Translations under genes and position numbers: made by a program
Notes under the pieces: model-generated
The model's database searches: none
The model's input: only the letters and a program-made list of their open reading frames with translations
Told to the model about the DNA's origin: nothing
NCBI GenBank assembly: GCA_947646735.1
Contig: CANTFK010000343.1
Coordinates: 404,539 to 468,538, forward strand
Source: Peronospora farinosa
Lineage: Eukaryota > Oomycota > Peronosporomycetes > Peronosporales > Peronosporaceae
Direction: 5' to 3'
DNA length: 64,000 nucleotides
Shown: one piece after another, positions 11,016 through 22,218 of the stretch
Layout: each line of letters opens with the position of its first letter
Numbering within the stretch: the first letter of the stretch is position 1

Positions 11016-12340
11016 GTTAAAAAGTGTACGGTAAAACCACTGTTTTACGCAGAACACGTTTTGGTTGTTTATCGGCAATTTTGACAAAGATGGCACCTGG
11101 ACCTTCTCGAAGGGACAAACAGGATGCGCGAAAGAAGTTGTTGGATGCGCCAGAATCCAACAACGCTCGGAGTGGTCGCTTTACTCCAGCAACGATGAGA
11201 CTGATAATAATCAGTCTCGAATCATCGCGCATGGCGGTGGCATTGAAGTGGGTATGAATCACTTTGGGGCTAGGAGCCCAAGCTGCCACCTGAGTACTCG
11301 GGGCTTCATTTATGCCAGTAGGTCGCCCCACGCCTACTGGAACCACCGACGACACAGCGTCTCCTCGTGAGACAGCTGTGTTCATAGTCACCGGCGCAGG
11401 TGAACGACAGACAGCCGCACGATGGCCTGTTTTACCACAGCGAAAACACTTCATCGTGTTAGGTTTGCGAATGTCGCGGCTTAACGATTTGCCGCGACCA
11501 CGAGAGGACTCGATTGCATCAAGTTACATTGGTTCTGGGCCAGACGTCCGGGGATGTTGTGACGCTGCGTGCAGGTACGACGACGCGACAGTGTAATCCT
11601 CACGAAGCGCGAGGGCAAATGCCTCCTTGAGGGAATTTGACTCAGCACGTGCAAGGCAGTAACGCGTCATGCCCTCCTGCATACCAAAAATAAAGACATG
11701 GACTTGTGAAGCCATGTCAATTGGCTGCGTGGTAATGCACGAAGCAAGGTGACGTGTCTTCTGCACGTAGTCACGCATCGACAGCTTGCCCTGTCGGAGT
11801 GAGAAGAAATCTGCACGCAAGCGAGATTCATCTTGAGGAGGCTCGAAAGCCAGTCGTAAGTCACGCTGGATATCGTCCAGCGTGGGGAACGCCGACTCAT
11901 CTACGACGAGCATTCCGAGGTCTTATTCCTTGGCTTTGCCAGCAAGACGAGACAACAGGAAATTGACCTTGGCCGTCGGACCGTCAATCAATCTTGACGC
12001 TATTGCAATATCCGCCTCGCAAAACCAGCGATTGAGGGAGAGACGATCCGGACCATCACCGGAGTACGTTGACGTCTCCATCTTGATAGCATCATGGTGC
12101 AAAGTGCGCGAGGAAGTCAATACCCCCCGATTTCGCTTCGGCGAGCTCGCGCACCATAAGGTCGTGGATGGCGGCACGTTGATCATCAGGCGTCGCTGTG
12201 CTCAGTAGAGACGTCACAATAGTTTCACCAGACACCACCGCGAGACGGTGTAATGCCTGCCACTCCACCAAGGTGAGATGTGGAAAATCAGAATGCTCCA
12301 GCGAGACCGCTGGAGCCACCGAAGACTCTCCCGTGTTCAT
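11016..12340 (-). pseudogene. Gypsy gag-protease fragment (LTR-D family), minus strand
   Basis: Three minus-strand frames line up from 12,340 down. First an N-terminal Gag (12,092-12,340). Then the capsid region (11,524-11,913) with [23 protein letters not shown] and [13 protein letters not shown]. Then the zinc knuckle CFRCGKTGHRAAVC followed by a protease start with LLDSGASNNFF (11,017-11,454). The protease breaks off about 45 residues after the DSG triad at 11,016. The active-site triad is intact. The 5' LTR lies just upstream at 12,382-12,700, so this is the 5' end of a truncated element. Confidence 0.8.
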
Positions 12341-12381
12341 CTCCTATCTGATCATTGGAAGGACTACGAAGTGCTACCAGG

Positions 12382-12700
12382 TGTAACGGGCTAAGGACCC
12401 GCTACCGTCTTACACTAAAAGGGCGTTGAGGAAGCGCTCTCAATTAATTCGTAAATATAACTCTGATTTTTGTTTAGTTTAGTTTTAATCCGCAGTAAGT
12501 GCGAATATGTTCCCTAGCTCATGGGAACCACTCAATATGGAAGTCAATTTATTATTGGCTAATTATTGGGTCTGGCACCCTAATAATAAACCAATAATAA
12601 AATGACGCGCAGTATCCGCTAATCGGATACTGCCCTATGCCTACTTATGTAATTATGTATTAATCCTATAACTACTTATGTAATATGTTGACCCATTACA
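12382..12700 (-). repeat. LTR-D, 5' LTR of the minus-strand gypsy fragment
   Basis: 319 bp. On the minus strand it starts TGTAATGGG and ends CCGTTACA, and is followed by CCTGGTAGCAC, a primer-binding-like site for initiator Met tRNA. A second, diverged copy lies at 61,767-62,105. The CCAATAATAAA and TGGTTTATTATTAGGG blocks are shared. It sits inside an LTR-B copy. Confidence 0.8.
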
Positions 12701-13318
12701 GGTTACCGCTTCCTGTAGCGGATTTTAAGTGTCTTGGCACCTTAGACAAACTATCTTGAGGTTCAACTTGCGTAGATTAAGCCGTCTAATACCTGCTGAC
12801 GTCGGGGGGCCAAAGGGTATCCCGACCAGAAGAGGCGGAGCGACGGAGAAGCTTAGGGGGGGGGGGGGCGCTTAAAGCTGCCACGTGTAATGCAAATTCG
12901 AGTGTGTTTATTTACCTTATACTTTGTATGCTTTTTCTTGCCTAACCCTGACCCTTCTCTCTGAATAGTGCCACGTGTCGACTCTTGGAGGATGAACTGG
13001 CTCCTTCGTACTTGTACTTTCTAAAACCTTCGGGATTCCGTGTACCGTTTCTGCACCCTCGGGCATAGGGACCTTGTATTCTAAGGCCCTGTGCTCCTGT
13101 ACCTAGAAGCCCTAGTACCCTGAGCCCTTTAACCTTGGGGCCTGCAACGTCTCTGCACTGTTGGATCCTTATATTCTTCATGGGTCTGGGGCCTAGTGTG
13201 ATATTGTGGATCTGAGAGGCCTTGTTATTGCTATTACCTCGCGAGAGTGACCTGGAATTCTCTTGGCCTCTGTCCATGTAATTCTTGGTGCCCTGATTTC
13301 CATGGAACTTCTCCACAT
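12701..13318 (-). repeat. LTR-B copy, minus orientation
   Basis: Inverted, diverged copy of about 9,910-10,500. Shared blocks include AGATCCACAA, the CACACTCGAATTTGCATTACACG stretch, CCCCCCGACGTC and CGCTACAGGAAGCG. A run of about 13 G lies near 12,856. LTR-D interrupts it at 12,700 and gypsy-2 gag begins at its other end. Confidence 0.7.
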
Positions 13319-13319
13319 C

Positions 13320-14826
13320 ACCAACGCTCCGCATTCCTTGCGTTGAGGCAGGGTAGTCTGTCAATGCTGGACTACATCCAACGTGCGCGACATCTGGCAT
13401 CGAGAATAGTCGCCGGCCCTATCGACACGGTGACACAAGTCCATGTATTCTTTACCGGGATAAATGTGGGCATCACCTTTTTTACTTAACGCGGAAGCCT
13501 CCCGCTTCTCTTGATGAGGCGTTCAGCATTGCGCTGCGTGAAGACTTCAGCCTCTTGGCTTCGCAAGTGGATCACTCGCTTCCCCTACGCGCCGCTCAGG
13601 AGCCTGAGCCAATGGAACTCAATGCAATCGAGCACGCCCCAGGTCATAGGCGTGCTTCCAGTCACAGTTCTTGGAAGCCTGCAACAGCGAAGAACCTGGT
13701 CTGGTTTGCTTCCGCTGATGTAAGACTGGTCACCGCACAGCCGTCTGCCGCGAACCTACGACAGTGCTCGTTGTCACCGAGTCTGGAGTCTCCGTCTCTC
13801 TCGATGGGCAGCCAAAAACGGCAAGAATCAGTAGGCGCAGGGCGTCCTACTGGGCGAGGACGGAAGAATGTACCTAAGGTGGCAACAATTCTCCTATCTT
13901 CGCTGTGCATTATGTGCAGCTGAATGTCACCACGTTCAGCAATGATCCGAGTTTGATTGTGCTCAGTGTTCAGGCCCTGCAAGTACGGGGTAGCATGTTG
14001 CCGTCGTAAATCCCGATCCTACGACTTATCATATCCTCGAAATAGGCGATGGCCTTCGCGCGTGGTGTGCAACTTTTCAATATTTCCCTCCCCTCAGTCG
14101 AACAGTCGTTCCTGAGTCAAAAATATAATCTGCAGCAGTGGCTTCGGGTGTCGCACGGTCGAGCAGCGGCTCCCGCGCATGCGAATTTTTCCAAAACCGT
14201 ACCGAAGCAGGAGTTTGGGTGTGTCACCAGCGTGCAGGGGCACCCTTGTCAGTCCACGTCAAAGTAACTACGACGAGACAGGGGCATCTGGAGAGTTCCA
14301 CGGAAGCAGTGGCTTCCGTTACCCGATCAGGTATCCGGTTCGTGTTTCTGTGTCGCGACGACGCAAACGGCGCCGTGCGCGTCCCTGCTCCGCTGTGCTG
14401 CCGAGACCTCCCACGCCGACTCCGTTTCATAAAATCATTAATATCGTCAACATGACTGGTGTTGATTCATCCAGCCATCCGACGCAAGTCGCGAGTCAGC
14501 CTCGCTATGCGTCTGGAATCACGCAGCTCCCAGAGCTTTTTTGGGAAGAGATGCTGCGTGACTTGAAGGGGGAGAGATCAAACAACTATGTGTAGTCGTT
14601 CAAGCTCCGGCAATCTAAAATCGTGAGCGCCTGAAAGGAATGGAACCGAAGTCCGCTCGCATAGAGCGATTTAAGGCTCAATCGTGGAAAGAACTCGATG
14701 CGTCGAAGATCCCTGTTCTCGGTCTCGCGCGCGAATTCTTTGATGTATTTCCTGACACCATTCCAGCAGTTCTTCCCGCCGACAGAGGTGTGCAACACGA
14801 GATAGATCTCGTTCCTGGGTCGAAGT
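13320..14826 (+). pseudogene. Gypsy-2, left part: gag, protease remnants and start of RT
   Basis: The gag capsid frame (13,247-13,489 and following) contains FLALRQGSLSMLDYIQRARHLASRI, closely matching the LTR-D family Gag. It continues with REDFSLLASQ and EPEPMELNAIE in shifted frames. The middle is badly decayed. The right end (14,640-14,826) reads FDVFPDTIPAVLPADRG and HEIDLVPGSK, the segment just before the RT domain, and is then cut by copia-1. The RT resumes at 33,203. The 5' end and LTR are missing. Confidence 0.75.
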
Positions 14827-15243
14827 TGTTGTTGAAGGTGCGCCTCGGCCAGAAATCGCTGCACTAAATGTATGGTCTGGTTAGTCAGGTGTGCGCCTAT
14901 CCCATGAGTAATTCCACTAGCGTGGATTACATCATGAGTGACTATCTGATGAGTCATGTGTATAGAGTAGATTACTCATGTGCGGCTATCCCATGAGTAA
15001 TGTATAGAGTAGATTACTCATGGGCCCACATGAGGAATACCAGTAGTGTGGATTACTATCTGATGAGTAACGTGTTTATAGAGTAGATTACGCATGCGCG
15101 ACTATACGAATAGTAATGCGCGATATAGCGATTAGAAACGTGTAGTCGAAGAATACAGTAGGCTTAGAGAAGCAACAAAGTTTGTGAACTAAGGACCTAG
15201 ATATATTCACTTTGCATTTTACCAGCTTTGACCAACTCCTTTA
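14827..15243 (+). repeat. Copia-1 5' LTR
   Basis: 417 bp, about 95% or more identical by eye to 32,789-33,202 except for its last 14 bases. It begins TGTTG and ends in TTTA rather than CA. It is packed with repeated CATGAGTAAT and GATTACTCATG blocks in both orientations, plus one TGAGTCA. Confidence 0.88.
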
Positions 15244-15247
15244 ATTT

Positions 15248-15919
15248 ATGAGCCCAAGCCCTGCAGACTCTGCCCAAAACCTCGACCACGCTTTCTCCAT
15301 GGACGCCATGCCAATCACCACCGCCCGCATCAACAAGGTCGCCGAAACAAACTTTCATACGTGGGAGTTCAAAATGCAGATGGTGCTGGAGGAGCGCGAC
15401 CTGTGGGATGTCGTGAGTGGGGAGGTGAATCTTGAGCAGTGCGTGTCGACATTCGACCAAGCAACTTTCGAGAGGAAGTCACGTCAGGCGCTGGCGATCA
15501 TCTATCTCGCGATGGAGGATTCGCAGTTGCCATTGGTGCGCTCGACGGAGAATGCGTATGATGCATGGTCACGTCTGGAGGGACACTACGAGAAGAAGAG
15601 CTTGGCTAATAAGCTCTTTCTTCGTCGCCGTTTCTTTAAGACAATGATGGGAGAAGATGATGACGTGCTAGAACACATCAACAAGCGCAAGACCCTGGCG
15701 GAGCAACTTTACGCGATTGGTGCTCCGGTCAGCGAAGACGACTTGGTCATCACTCTTTTGGCCAGTCTCAGCGAGTCTAATCAGTTCGTGATAATGGCGC
15801 TGGAATCAAGATCCGACTTGCTGCCATGGGATTTAGTGACGTCTCGGCTGATGCATGAAGACCTGAAGCGCAAGGAGCAAGGTGGCGGAGTCGATGGATC
15901 TGTGAATGGGCAAGCTTAA
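15248..15919 (+). CDS. Copia-1 Gag polyprotein (UBN2-type)
   Basis: An intact 223-codon ORF with an ATG at 15,248, five bases past the LTR. Copia Gag features in order: an N-terminal NFHTWEFKMQMVLEERDLWDVV block (DUF4219/UBN2 start), WSRLEGHYEKKSLANKLFLRRRFF, and the ASLSESNQFVIMALESR segment. It forms the virus-like particle. The frame stops before the zinc knuckle CHKCGNQGHWIAEC (about 15,976-16,017), which lies in a different frame, so the original Gag-Pol fusion is broken here. The very short distance to the LTR leaves no usual room for a primer-binding site. Confidence 0.85.
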   Translation: MSPSPADSAQNLDHAFSMDAMPITTARINKVAETNFHTWEFKMQMVLEERDLWDVVSGEVNLEQCVSTFDQATFERKSRQALAIIYLAMEDSQLPLVRSTENAYDAWSRLEGHYEKKSLANKLFLRRRFFKTMMGEDDDVLEHINKRKTLAEQLYAIGAPVSEDDLVITLLASLSESNQFVIMALESRSDLLPWDLVTSRLMHEDLKRKEQGGGVDGSVNGQA

Positions 15920-15923
15920 GCGT

Positions 15924-17753
15924 TCATGTCAAGAGACAACTAGCGAAAACGTACGACCAGGTAAGAAGACTGGTGCGTGCCACAAGTGTGGGAATCAAGG
16001 ACATTGGATCGCGGAGTGCCCCTCGCGGATCCAAGAAGACGCCGAACGACATCGATTCTAGCGTGCGAACGTGGCGCAAGATGAAGATCTTGGCGACCAT
16101 CTGTTTTCGGCTGATGGTGAAGTCGTCAAGTCGAGAAACGTGTGGCTGGTCGACTCGGGTGCGACGCAGCACATGACGAGTTCCAAGAAGTTCATGAAGA
16201 ACTACAAGGTCTTCAATCCGGTCGATGTGCGCTTGGCAGACGATGGTGTCGTTCAAGCGATCGGAAATGGCGACATCGTGATGACAATGAAGACGCCACG
16301 CGGTACCAAGAAAGGTGTGCTCACAGACGTGTGGCATATTCCCATGTTATCACGGAATCTGTTCTCCGTGGGTAGATTCACCAAGGACGTCGGGCCAGTC
16401 ACCTTCGAAATTGACGGATGCTTTGCGGAGACGAAACGAGTCAAGTGGAAGCTCGATGCTCGCGAAGGCAAAGGGCTTTTCAAGCTCTGCATGGCTCCAG
16501 AAGCGTATAACGAGGCAAACGTGTCAAGTTTGGATGATTGTAAAAGGAGTACTGGGTCGTCCTATGGCATCTTCGGATTAGTCACATCGGCCACGGAGGA
16601 CTTGACGCCATCGTTAAGAAAGGTTATGGAACCGGCATTGACTTGGCCTCGGTGAACAAATGGGAGAATTGCAGCGGGTGCGCACTCGGCAAGCAAACGC
16701 GAGTAAGCTATATGTCGAAGTCTTCTGAACAAGCAAAGAAGTTGCTGGAGGTCATTCACAGTGATGTGTTTAAGCCCATGCAAACCCCTACCTACAGTGG
16801 CAAACGTTATTTTGTTACATATATCGACGAATACTCACACTATTGTGTAATATTTCTGCTCAAGAACAAGTCTGAAGTGGCGACCAAATTTGCAGAATTC
16901 GTCGCGTGGGCGGAAACCCAGACTGGCAAGCGCGTGAAGATTCTTCGTTGTGACAATGAAGGCGAATACATCTCCGGTGCAATGTCCAAGATGTGTGTGG
17001 ATCGTGGCATTGTGCAGAAACTTACGCCACCGTACACTCCTCAACTGAATGGTGTTGCCGAAAGGATGAATCGTACATTGGTGGAAAGCGCCCGCTGCAT
17101 GATGGAACATGCTGGGCTGGCGAAATCATATTGGGGAGAAGCAGTCATGACTGCCAACTTCTTGCGAAATCGCTACCCAACCCGTGCCACACGTCATGAC
17201 GAGTCACCACATCAAGCTTGGACCGGGAAGAAACCTTTGCTTGCGAATTTGATGGTGTTCGGGTGTAATGCGTATGTGCATGTTCCAAAGGAAAAGCGGT
17301 CCAAGTTCGACGCTTGATCAATACACTGTCGTTTCATGGGATATGCAGATCACGAAAAAGCGTATCGATTCGAAGAGATCAAGAGTGGTCGTGTGCTGGT
17401 CAGCCGCGACGCACAGTTTAGGGAAGACGTCTTCGACAGTGGAAGACGCGACTACGTCCAAGCCGAAGTAGTTCGAGAAGACAAAGAAGGTATAACGTAT
17501 GAAGACTCATCGTGTTCCAACAAAGAAGAAGAAGAAAACGTGAAGGTTAAAGACGTCGAAACTGGAAGCAAGCGACATCAACGCACACGATCACTGGAAG
17601 AAGCGGTCGAAATTCCAAGAACAAATTGACCAAGTCGGTATAAAGGATTGGTGGAGACATCTGCGGTGGCTAAAGAAAGTCATGATTTTGAAGCTGCCTA
17701 CGTCATGGAATTAGTGGGAGAATTGCCAACGACATTCAAATCGGCAATGGAAT
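15924..17753 (+). pseudogene. Copia-1 zinc knuckle, protease and integrase
   Basis: After the zinc knuckle, a frame from about 16,071 holds the protease (VWLVDSGATQHMTSS, then LRG-like VLTDVWHIPMLSRNLFSV). The integrase frame (16,643-17,317) has the CSGCALGK zinc part and the catalytic D (VIHSDVFKPM), D (LRCDNEGEY) and E (NGVAERMNRTL), all present. A stop near 17,318 and frame changes near 16,560 interrupt it. 17,336-17,753 carries the C-terminal region up to PTTFKSAM, the lead-in to copia RT. Gypsy-C is inserted there. Confidence 0.85.
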
Positions 17754-18976
17754 TGTGGTGGAGAGGGATTCGCAAAATTGCTGATGCGATCCCAACTCTC
17801 CACTGGCGCCCGGACGACCGACTAACGGAGGGGGTACCCCGATTCCGTGTATAAAGCCTTCCTCACCTTGTGTACCCGTCGGTAGGGCGGGTTGTTCTCT
17901 TCTCGGTAGACTTGAGTCGATGTTGAACTTGATTGTGTTAGGGACAGGTGGGGGGGCGATCGAGTGGAATTCCTCACACGATCACAGTTGTTCTTGGGGT
18001 GATCTATTTGAGTCTCCCTGATCTCCCTTGAGATCGCCTTGTCCAAAAATGTAGATACTTGATCCGCTTGCCTTCTGAACACTTGAGCCGTCTCGCGATC
18101 TTGTATCTGGACTTCTTAGTCCTCTGCGTCCAATCGCAGCTTGAGTTGGTTTGTTGAGAATTCTTGCAATCCCTGGCCAAACAATCCAGGGATATGACTT
18201 GCGTAGTAGGTAGACTTCCTTGAGACGTCGGGAGGCCAAAGAATCCAGCCCGGAAGAGAAGTCGACACGTGTACTTAGAAGCAAATTGTACTCTGTTAAT
18301 GTTAACCAATCAGATACCAAAACCTATGATCTTGACTATCTGTAGCTCAGGATCTGTTGCCACGTATCGCCCTTTCGGAAAAATCAGATCTTGTAATGTG
18401 GTCCACTCCAAAATCGCCGCGATCTGGATTGCTACCTCGCTCGGATCTAATACCATTTTAGTATCAGATCGCGGTACTAATAATTAGTATCGGATCGCGG
18501 TACTAATAATTAATATCGGATCGCGATACTAAATAATTAGTATCGGATCGCGATCCGCCGGATCACGACTTGTCCTCTTCACCGTTTCTTAGGTCATGTG
18601 AGATAGTTCATCTATGTGACATGTCATATCCACCATTCCAGTCCTCCATAGCGACGTGATCCACACCAGACCGTCTTCACATGCTTGGATGTACCCATCC
18701 TCCTTCTTAGCGATCGCGTTCACGCGGATCGCCACCGAAAAATACTGGAGATCGCAATAGCGTAGTTCCTAGGCCATACTTGACCCCATATTTAGAAGTG
18801 CAAACTACACCATTCACTGTTTTCCCTCCTATTTGACATCGTCTTGAAACCTTTCTGCGAGATCGCGACTCATCAATATTGGCCACGAGATAGCGACTCA
18901 TTAATATTGGCCATTTCGGACTTAACCGAAAATATGCGATCACACTTTGCGAAATTTACTCCTTCACTTCGCCACA
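17754..18976 (-). repeat. Gypsy-C 3' LTR
   Basis: 1223 bp against 1197 bp in the other copy. The main difference is an extra unit of about 31 bp (GCGACTCATTAATATTGGCC) near 18,880-18,915 and a poly-G length change near 17,950. It contains four TCGGATCGCG(G/A)TACTAA units at 18,470-18,560. No CA-rich or polyA signal was assigned. Confidence 0.9.
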
Positions 18977-19061
18977 ATCGTTCCCTACACCGTTAGCCCA
19001 CATACAGTGTTGGCCTAACTGTGCACTGTCTCGCTTCACTCTTCTCGTCACGCCGTCCCTT

Positions 19062-21762
19062 ATGGCCAGATCTACACCCGAAAACGATCGCCACCCCCAA
19101 ACTGGTGTGCTCGTCACGCGCGATACAACGATGAATTCTTCTACCGGATCGCGTATCCTGCTCCCGTCTACCCGGATAATCCTTTCTCCCGTTACGGATC
19201 GTCAAAACGCCATCTCCTTGGTTTCTTCATTGGATGACCGCCTGGAAGCCCAAGATACCATCGTGGAAAGTTATCACTCCATGGAAAATGCCTTGCAGGA
19301 GCAGGAATTTCGTGGAAATCAGCTGGAGACGGAACTCAATTCGTACTACGAGTTGGTGCCTCGACTGTGCACATTCGTCTTGCGTCGAGCTGAAGAGTTG
19401 CGTCAACAACTTGATGCCGCTCTCCACATGGCCGAAGGTCTCGACGAAGAACTGAACAAGCTAACGGATCAGTCTCAGGAGATCGCCGATCTGAAGAATG
19501 CCTTGTTTCGAGCCAATGCAGAGAAACATCGCCTGCAGGATAAATTCCGCCGTGAGGCGGCCAATCTTCAGCGAACTCTGGAAGGAAAGTTCCGGCAGCA
19601 GATCGCGTCCCTTCAACAGCAACTGGATTCCATCCTCGCACAGCGTAATACGGCAGACAGTACTATGACTGCTGACTTTCGACGCATGAAAAGCAAGACG
19701 TCCAAGTACAAGAAAGCTCGTTCTCAGGCCCAGCAAGCCGCGAAACAACTGTAAGAGACACTGAGCGCGCTCGAGCTTGATCATGATCGCCTCCTGAGTA
19801 CGAGTATTCGGAACGACGCAGCTTTGGGTCGACTTCGTACCGAAGTTGCAGATCGAGAGGCAGAGCGCGATCTGGCCATCCAGGATCGAGATTTACTTCG
19901 TTCGCATCTGGAAGAATTGGCTACGGGCTTAATTCCTTCTCCGACTAGCCTTCTCGCGCTTTCCAATCCCTCGTCACCCAATCGCAAACGTGCGTCATCT
20001 TCACCGACTCTGGACGTTCCCTGTAAACGTCCTCGCAGCGCTTCCGGTACTTCTGCTCAATCTGCGACCTCGGAGGGATTCGCATTCCAGCGCGATCTGG
20101 TACTCTGACGCGATCTGATACTTCAGCGCGATTTGGGACTTCGACGCGATCTGAAATTCCGGCACAATCCGGTACTTCGGCACAGTCTTTGGCGCGACTG
20201 GTACTCCGGCGCGATCTGGGACTTCGGCGCGATCTGGTACTCCACCGCGATCTGGTACTCCACCGCGATCTGGTAATTTAACGCGATCTGGCACTCCGGC
20301 GCGATCTGGTACTTTAGCGCGATCTGGCACTTCAGCGCGATCTGGTATTTTTCCGCGATCTGGTACTCCGGCGCCATCTGGGACTTCGACGCGATCTAAA
20401 ATTTCGGCGCAATCCGGTATTTCGGCACAGTCTAATACTTTGGCGCGATCTGGTACTTCGACGCGATCTGGTACTTCGGCGCGATCTGATACTTCAGCGC
20501 GATCTGGTACTCCGCCGCGATCTGGTAATCAAACGCGATCTGGTACTCCGGCGCGATCTGGGACTTCGACGCGCTCTGCCAAGTTGGTGCGATCCGTTAT
20601 TACAACGCGACCCAATGTTTCGTCGAAAGCTAAAAAGAAACGCAAAACGTGTCCCTCGCCTTCGCCTGACTCTGAGTATGACGGATGGTCTTCCGATCCC
20701 GAGGACGCTACACTTGCTGCTCTATCCGGATCGCGTTCCACCACGAGGCGTCGCACCACCATGACGAAAATCTCTGGCAACACCGAATCGTCTCAGTTCC
20801 CTATCATAATTCACAAGGGTAGCCCACCCTCCAGAAAATCACCAGTCTTGAATTTTGATACTCCTCCTAGCCTTACGGCCAATATTTCCAAGGTCGACCT
20901 TTTTGGCGAACCTTCTAGCGACTCGGACGGAAAGATTAGCGTTTCCAGTGACATTCGTGAAGATATAAACCAGTTGCTCACTCCCGCTTAATACGCCGAT
21001 CTGCCGGATCTCCAAAAATCACGTGATGCATGGATCCCTGGATATCGTGAGCGAAAGCCCCGATCGTCGACTCAGGTTGCTCCATGGTCCGCCCGACGGG
21101 TCAGTCTAACCAGTGTTGCAGAATTGGGAGTGGAGTTCTTCTATCGACACTTGTCCCGACCGATAGGGTATCTCTCACCCCTCAAGCTAATCTCAAGTCT
21201 CTTCCTGACTCTGAGTGGATCCCACGAATGATTACCCCGGCACAAGTTACTGCGCTTTACAATTAGAAACCGTGGAACGTCACTCGTCGACCGACTACTC
21301 TCATCGACCGGTTGGTTCAAAGATCTGGCAGCCATTTATCTCGAATATGAAGTTCGACATAAGAAAACCTTGTGGGAGGCAACCCACTTCCTATATATCT
21401 CCCGTGAACATCGAAAGGAATATCCGGAGCTGGCGCAATTTTGTCAGCAACGTAAACAGCGTCGATCGAGATCTGGACCCCGCTGGAAAACTATTGTTCG
21501 CGTTATTCTCCAAGGGATGATCGAAGGACACTGCGATCTAGAATTTTTGTTGGATATTTACTTTCTTTACTTTCCCGTGTACGCGAAAGTGCGACCATGG
21601 TATCCTGGTTTGGAGTGTGAGAAGAAGAATATCCCTAACATGGCTACCGCGCTCTCAATGTTGGACTCTGCCGAGCCGTGGAGAAATCAGTATCGAATTT
21701 CGATTGAAGATCACCCGGGATCGCTGATCCCTCGTCTGGCCGGTAAGTTTTTTCCAAAGTAA
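19062..21762 (+). pseudogene. Antisense gene of gypsy-C: coiled-coil, repeat-containing protein of unknown function
   Basis: On the strand opposite to gypsy-C pol, between chromodomain and 3' LTR, about 900 codons stay mostly open. 19,062-20,108 is one frame, broken only by a TAA at 19,752. It encodes long charged coiled coils (QQLDAALHMAEGLDEELNKL, LRTEVADREAERDLAIQDRD), then the basic patches PNRKRASS and CKRPRS. A tandem repeat of SGTxxR units follows. A second frame, 20,440 to 21,762, has KAKKKRK, an acidic Ser-rich part and a helical C-terminal region (YISREHRKEYPELAQFCQ, GHCDLEFLLDIYFLYF), with stops only near 20,989 and 21,229. The ATG lies 86 bp from the LTR edge, so LTR-driven antisense transcription is plausible. 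I recognise no family. Confidence 0.65.
20080..20590 (+). repeat. Tandem repeat of 18-bp units around GCGCGATCTGGTACT
   Basis: About 28 imperfect 18-base units, most containing GCGATCTGG or GCGATCTG followed by TACTTC or TACTCC. In the antisense gene it encodes repeated R-S-G-T-S/P-x motifs. Frame switches inside the array explain the break between the two halves of that gene. Longer super-units (for example 20,140-20,200 and 20,380-20,440) recur. Confidence 0.85.
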
Positions 21763-22017
21763 CTTCTCGCGATCCGATCTGGAGTAGCACTCCGCGATCC
21801 GATTTCATTTCTTCAGCATTCTATACAATATCACTGTTTTCGTTTCATTCTTTTGCTCGTTCTTGCAATTGTCTTCTTGTTTTTGGGCCTTTTCAGCCGT
21901 GATCTGGTCTTTCAGACCTTCGATCGACACTCAAATTCACATATATCTTGGTTACCCTAGCTATACATCCATCTTGTACAGCCATTTCCACTCTCCAATA
22001 GCGAAATAACCAATTCA

Positions 22018-22218
22018 CTAATCTTCAGCTTTTTCCTCTTCATGAGACTGCATAACTTCGAAACGATTACGGCGAACTTGGTCGCACTCAAATTCTTGCA
22101 ACAATGCTCCACAATTCAGATCAGCCTCATCAACCCACGATGGATCGGTATAACCTTTCCAGCAAACCTTAAATTGACGGTGCACCCGTCCAAAACGAGT
22201 TTTTCGGCCGGATCGCAT
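22018..22218 (-). CDS. Gypsy-C chromodomain
   Basis: A 66-codon stretch reads FGRVHRQFKVCWKGYTDPSW, then VDEADLNCGALLQEFECDQV: the beta-strand pattern Y/F-x-V-x-WKGY..W of retrotransposon chromodomains, ending in a helix. In chromoviruses this domain follows integrase and directs insertion to chromatin marks such as methylated H3K9. The upstream segment (22,267-22,473) has the RLEIAGMPYRLLPNVHISKVK barrel region typical of the integrase C-terminus. Confidence 0.75.
   Translation of the reverse strand: MRSGRKTRFGRVHRQFKVCWKGYTDPSWVDEADLNCGALLQEFECDQVRRNRFEVMQSHEEEKAED

Noticed and set aside
12850..12870. Long G run as a possible G-quadruplex element
   Set aside because: A single homopolymer run inside a dead LTR-B copy; length is also prone to sequencing error.
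14880..15130. CRISPR-like array from regularly repeated CATGAGTAAT blocks
   Set aside because: Eukaryotic LTR, repeats are short, in both orientations and not separated by unique spacers of constant size.
20001..20377. Minus-strand ORFs with PDRAGVPDR and YQIALKYQIA repeats
   Set aside because: Simple antisense reading of the 18-bp tandem array; the plus-strand frame connects with non-repetitive coding sequence on both sides.
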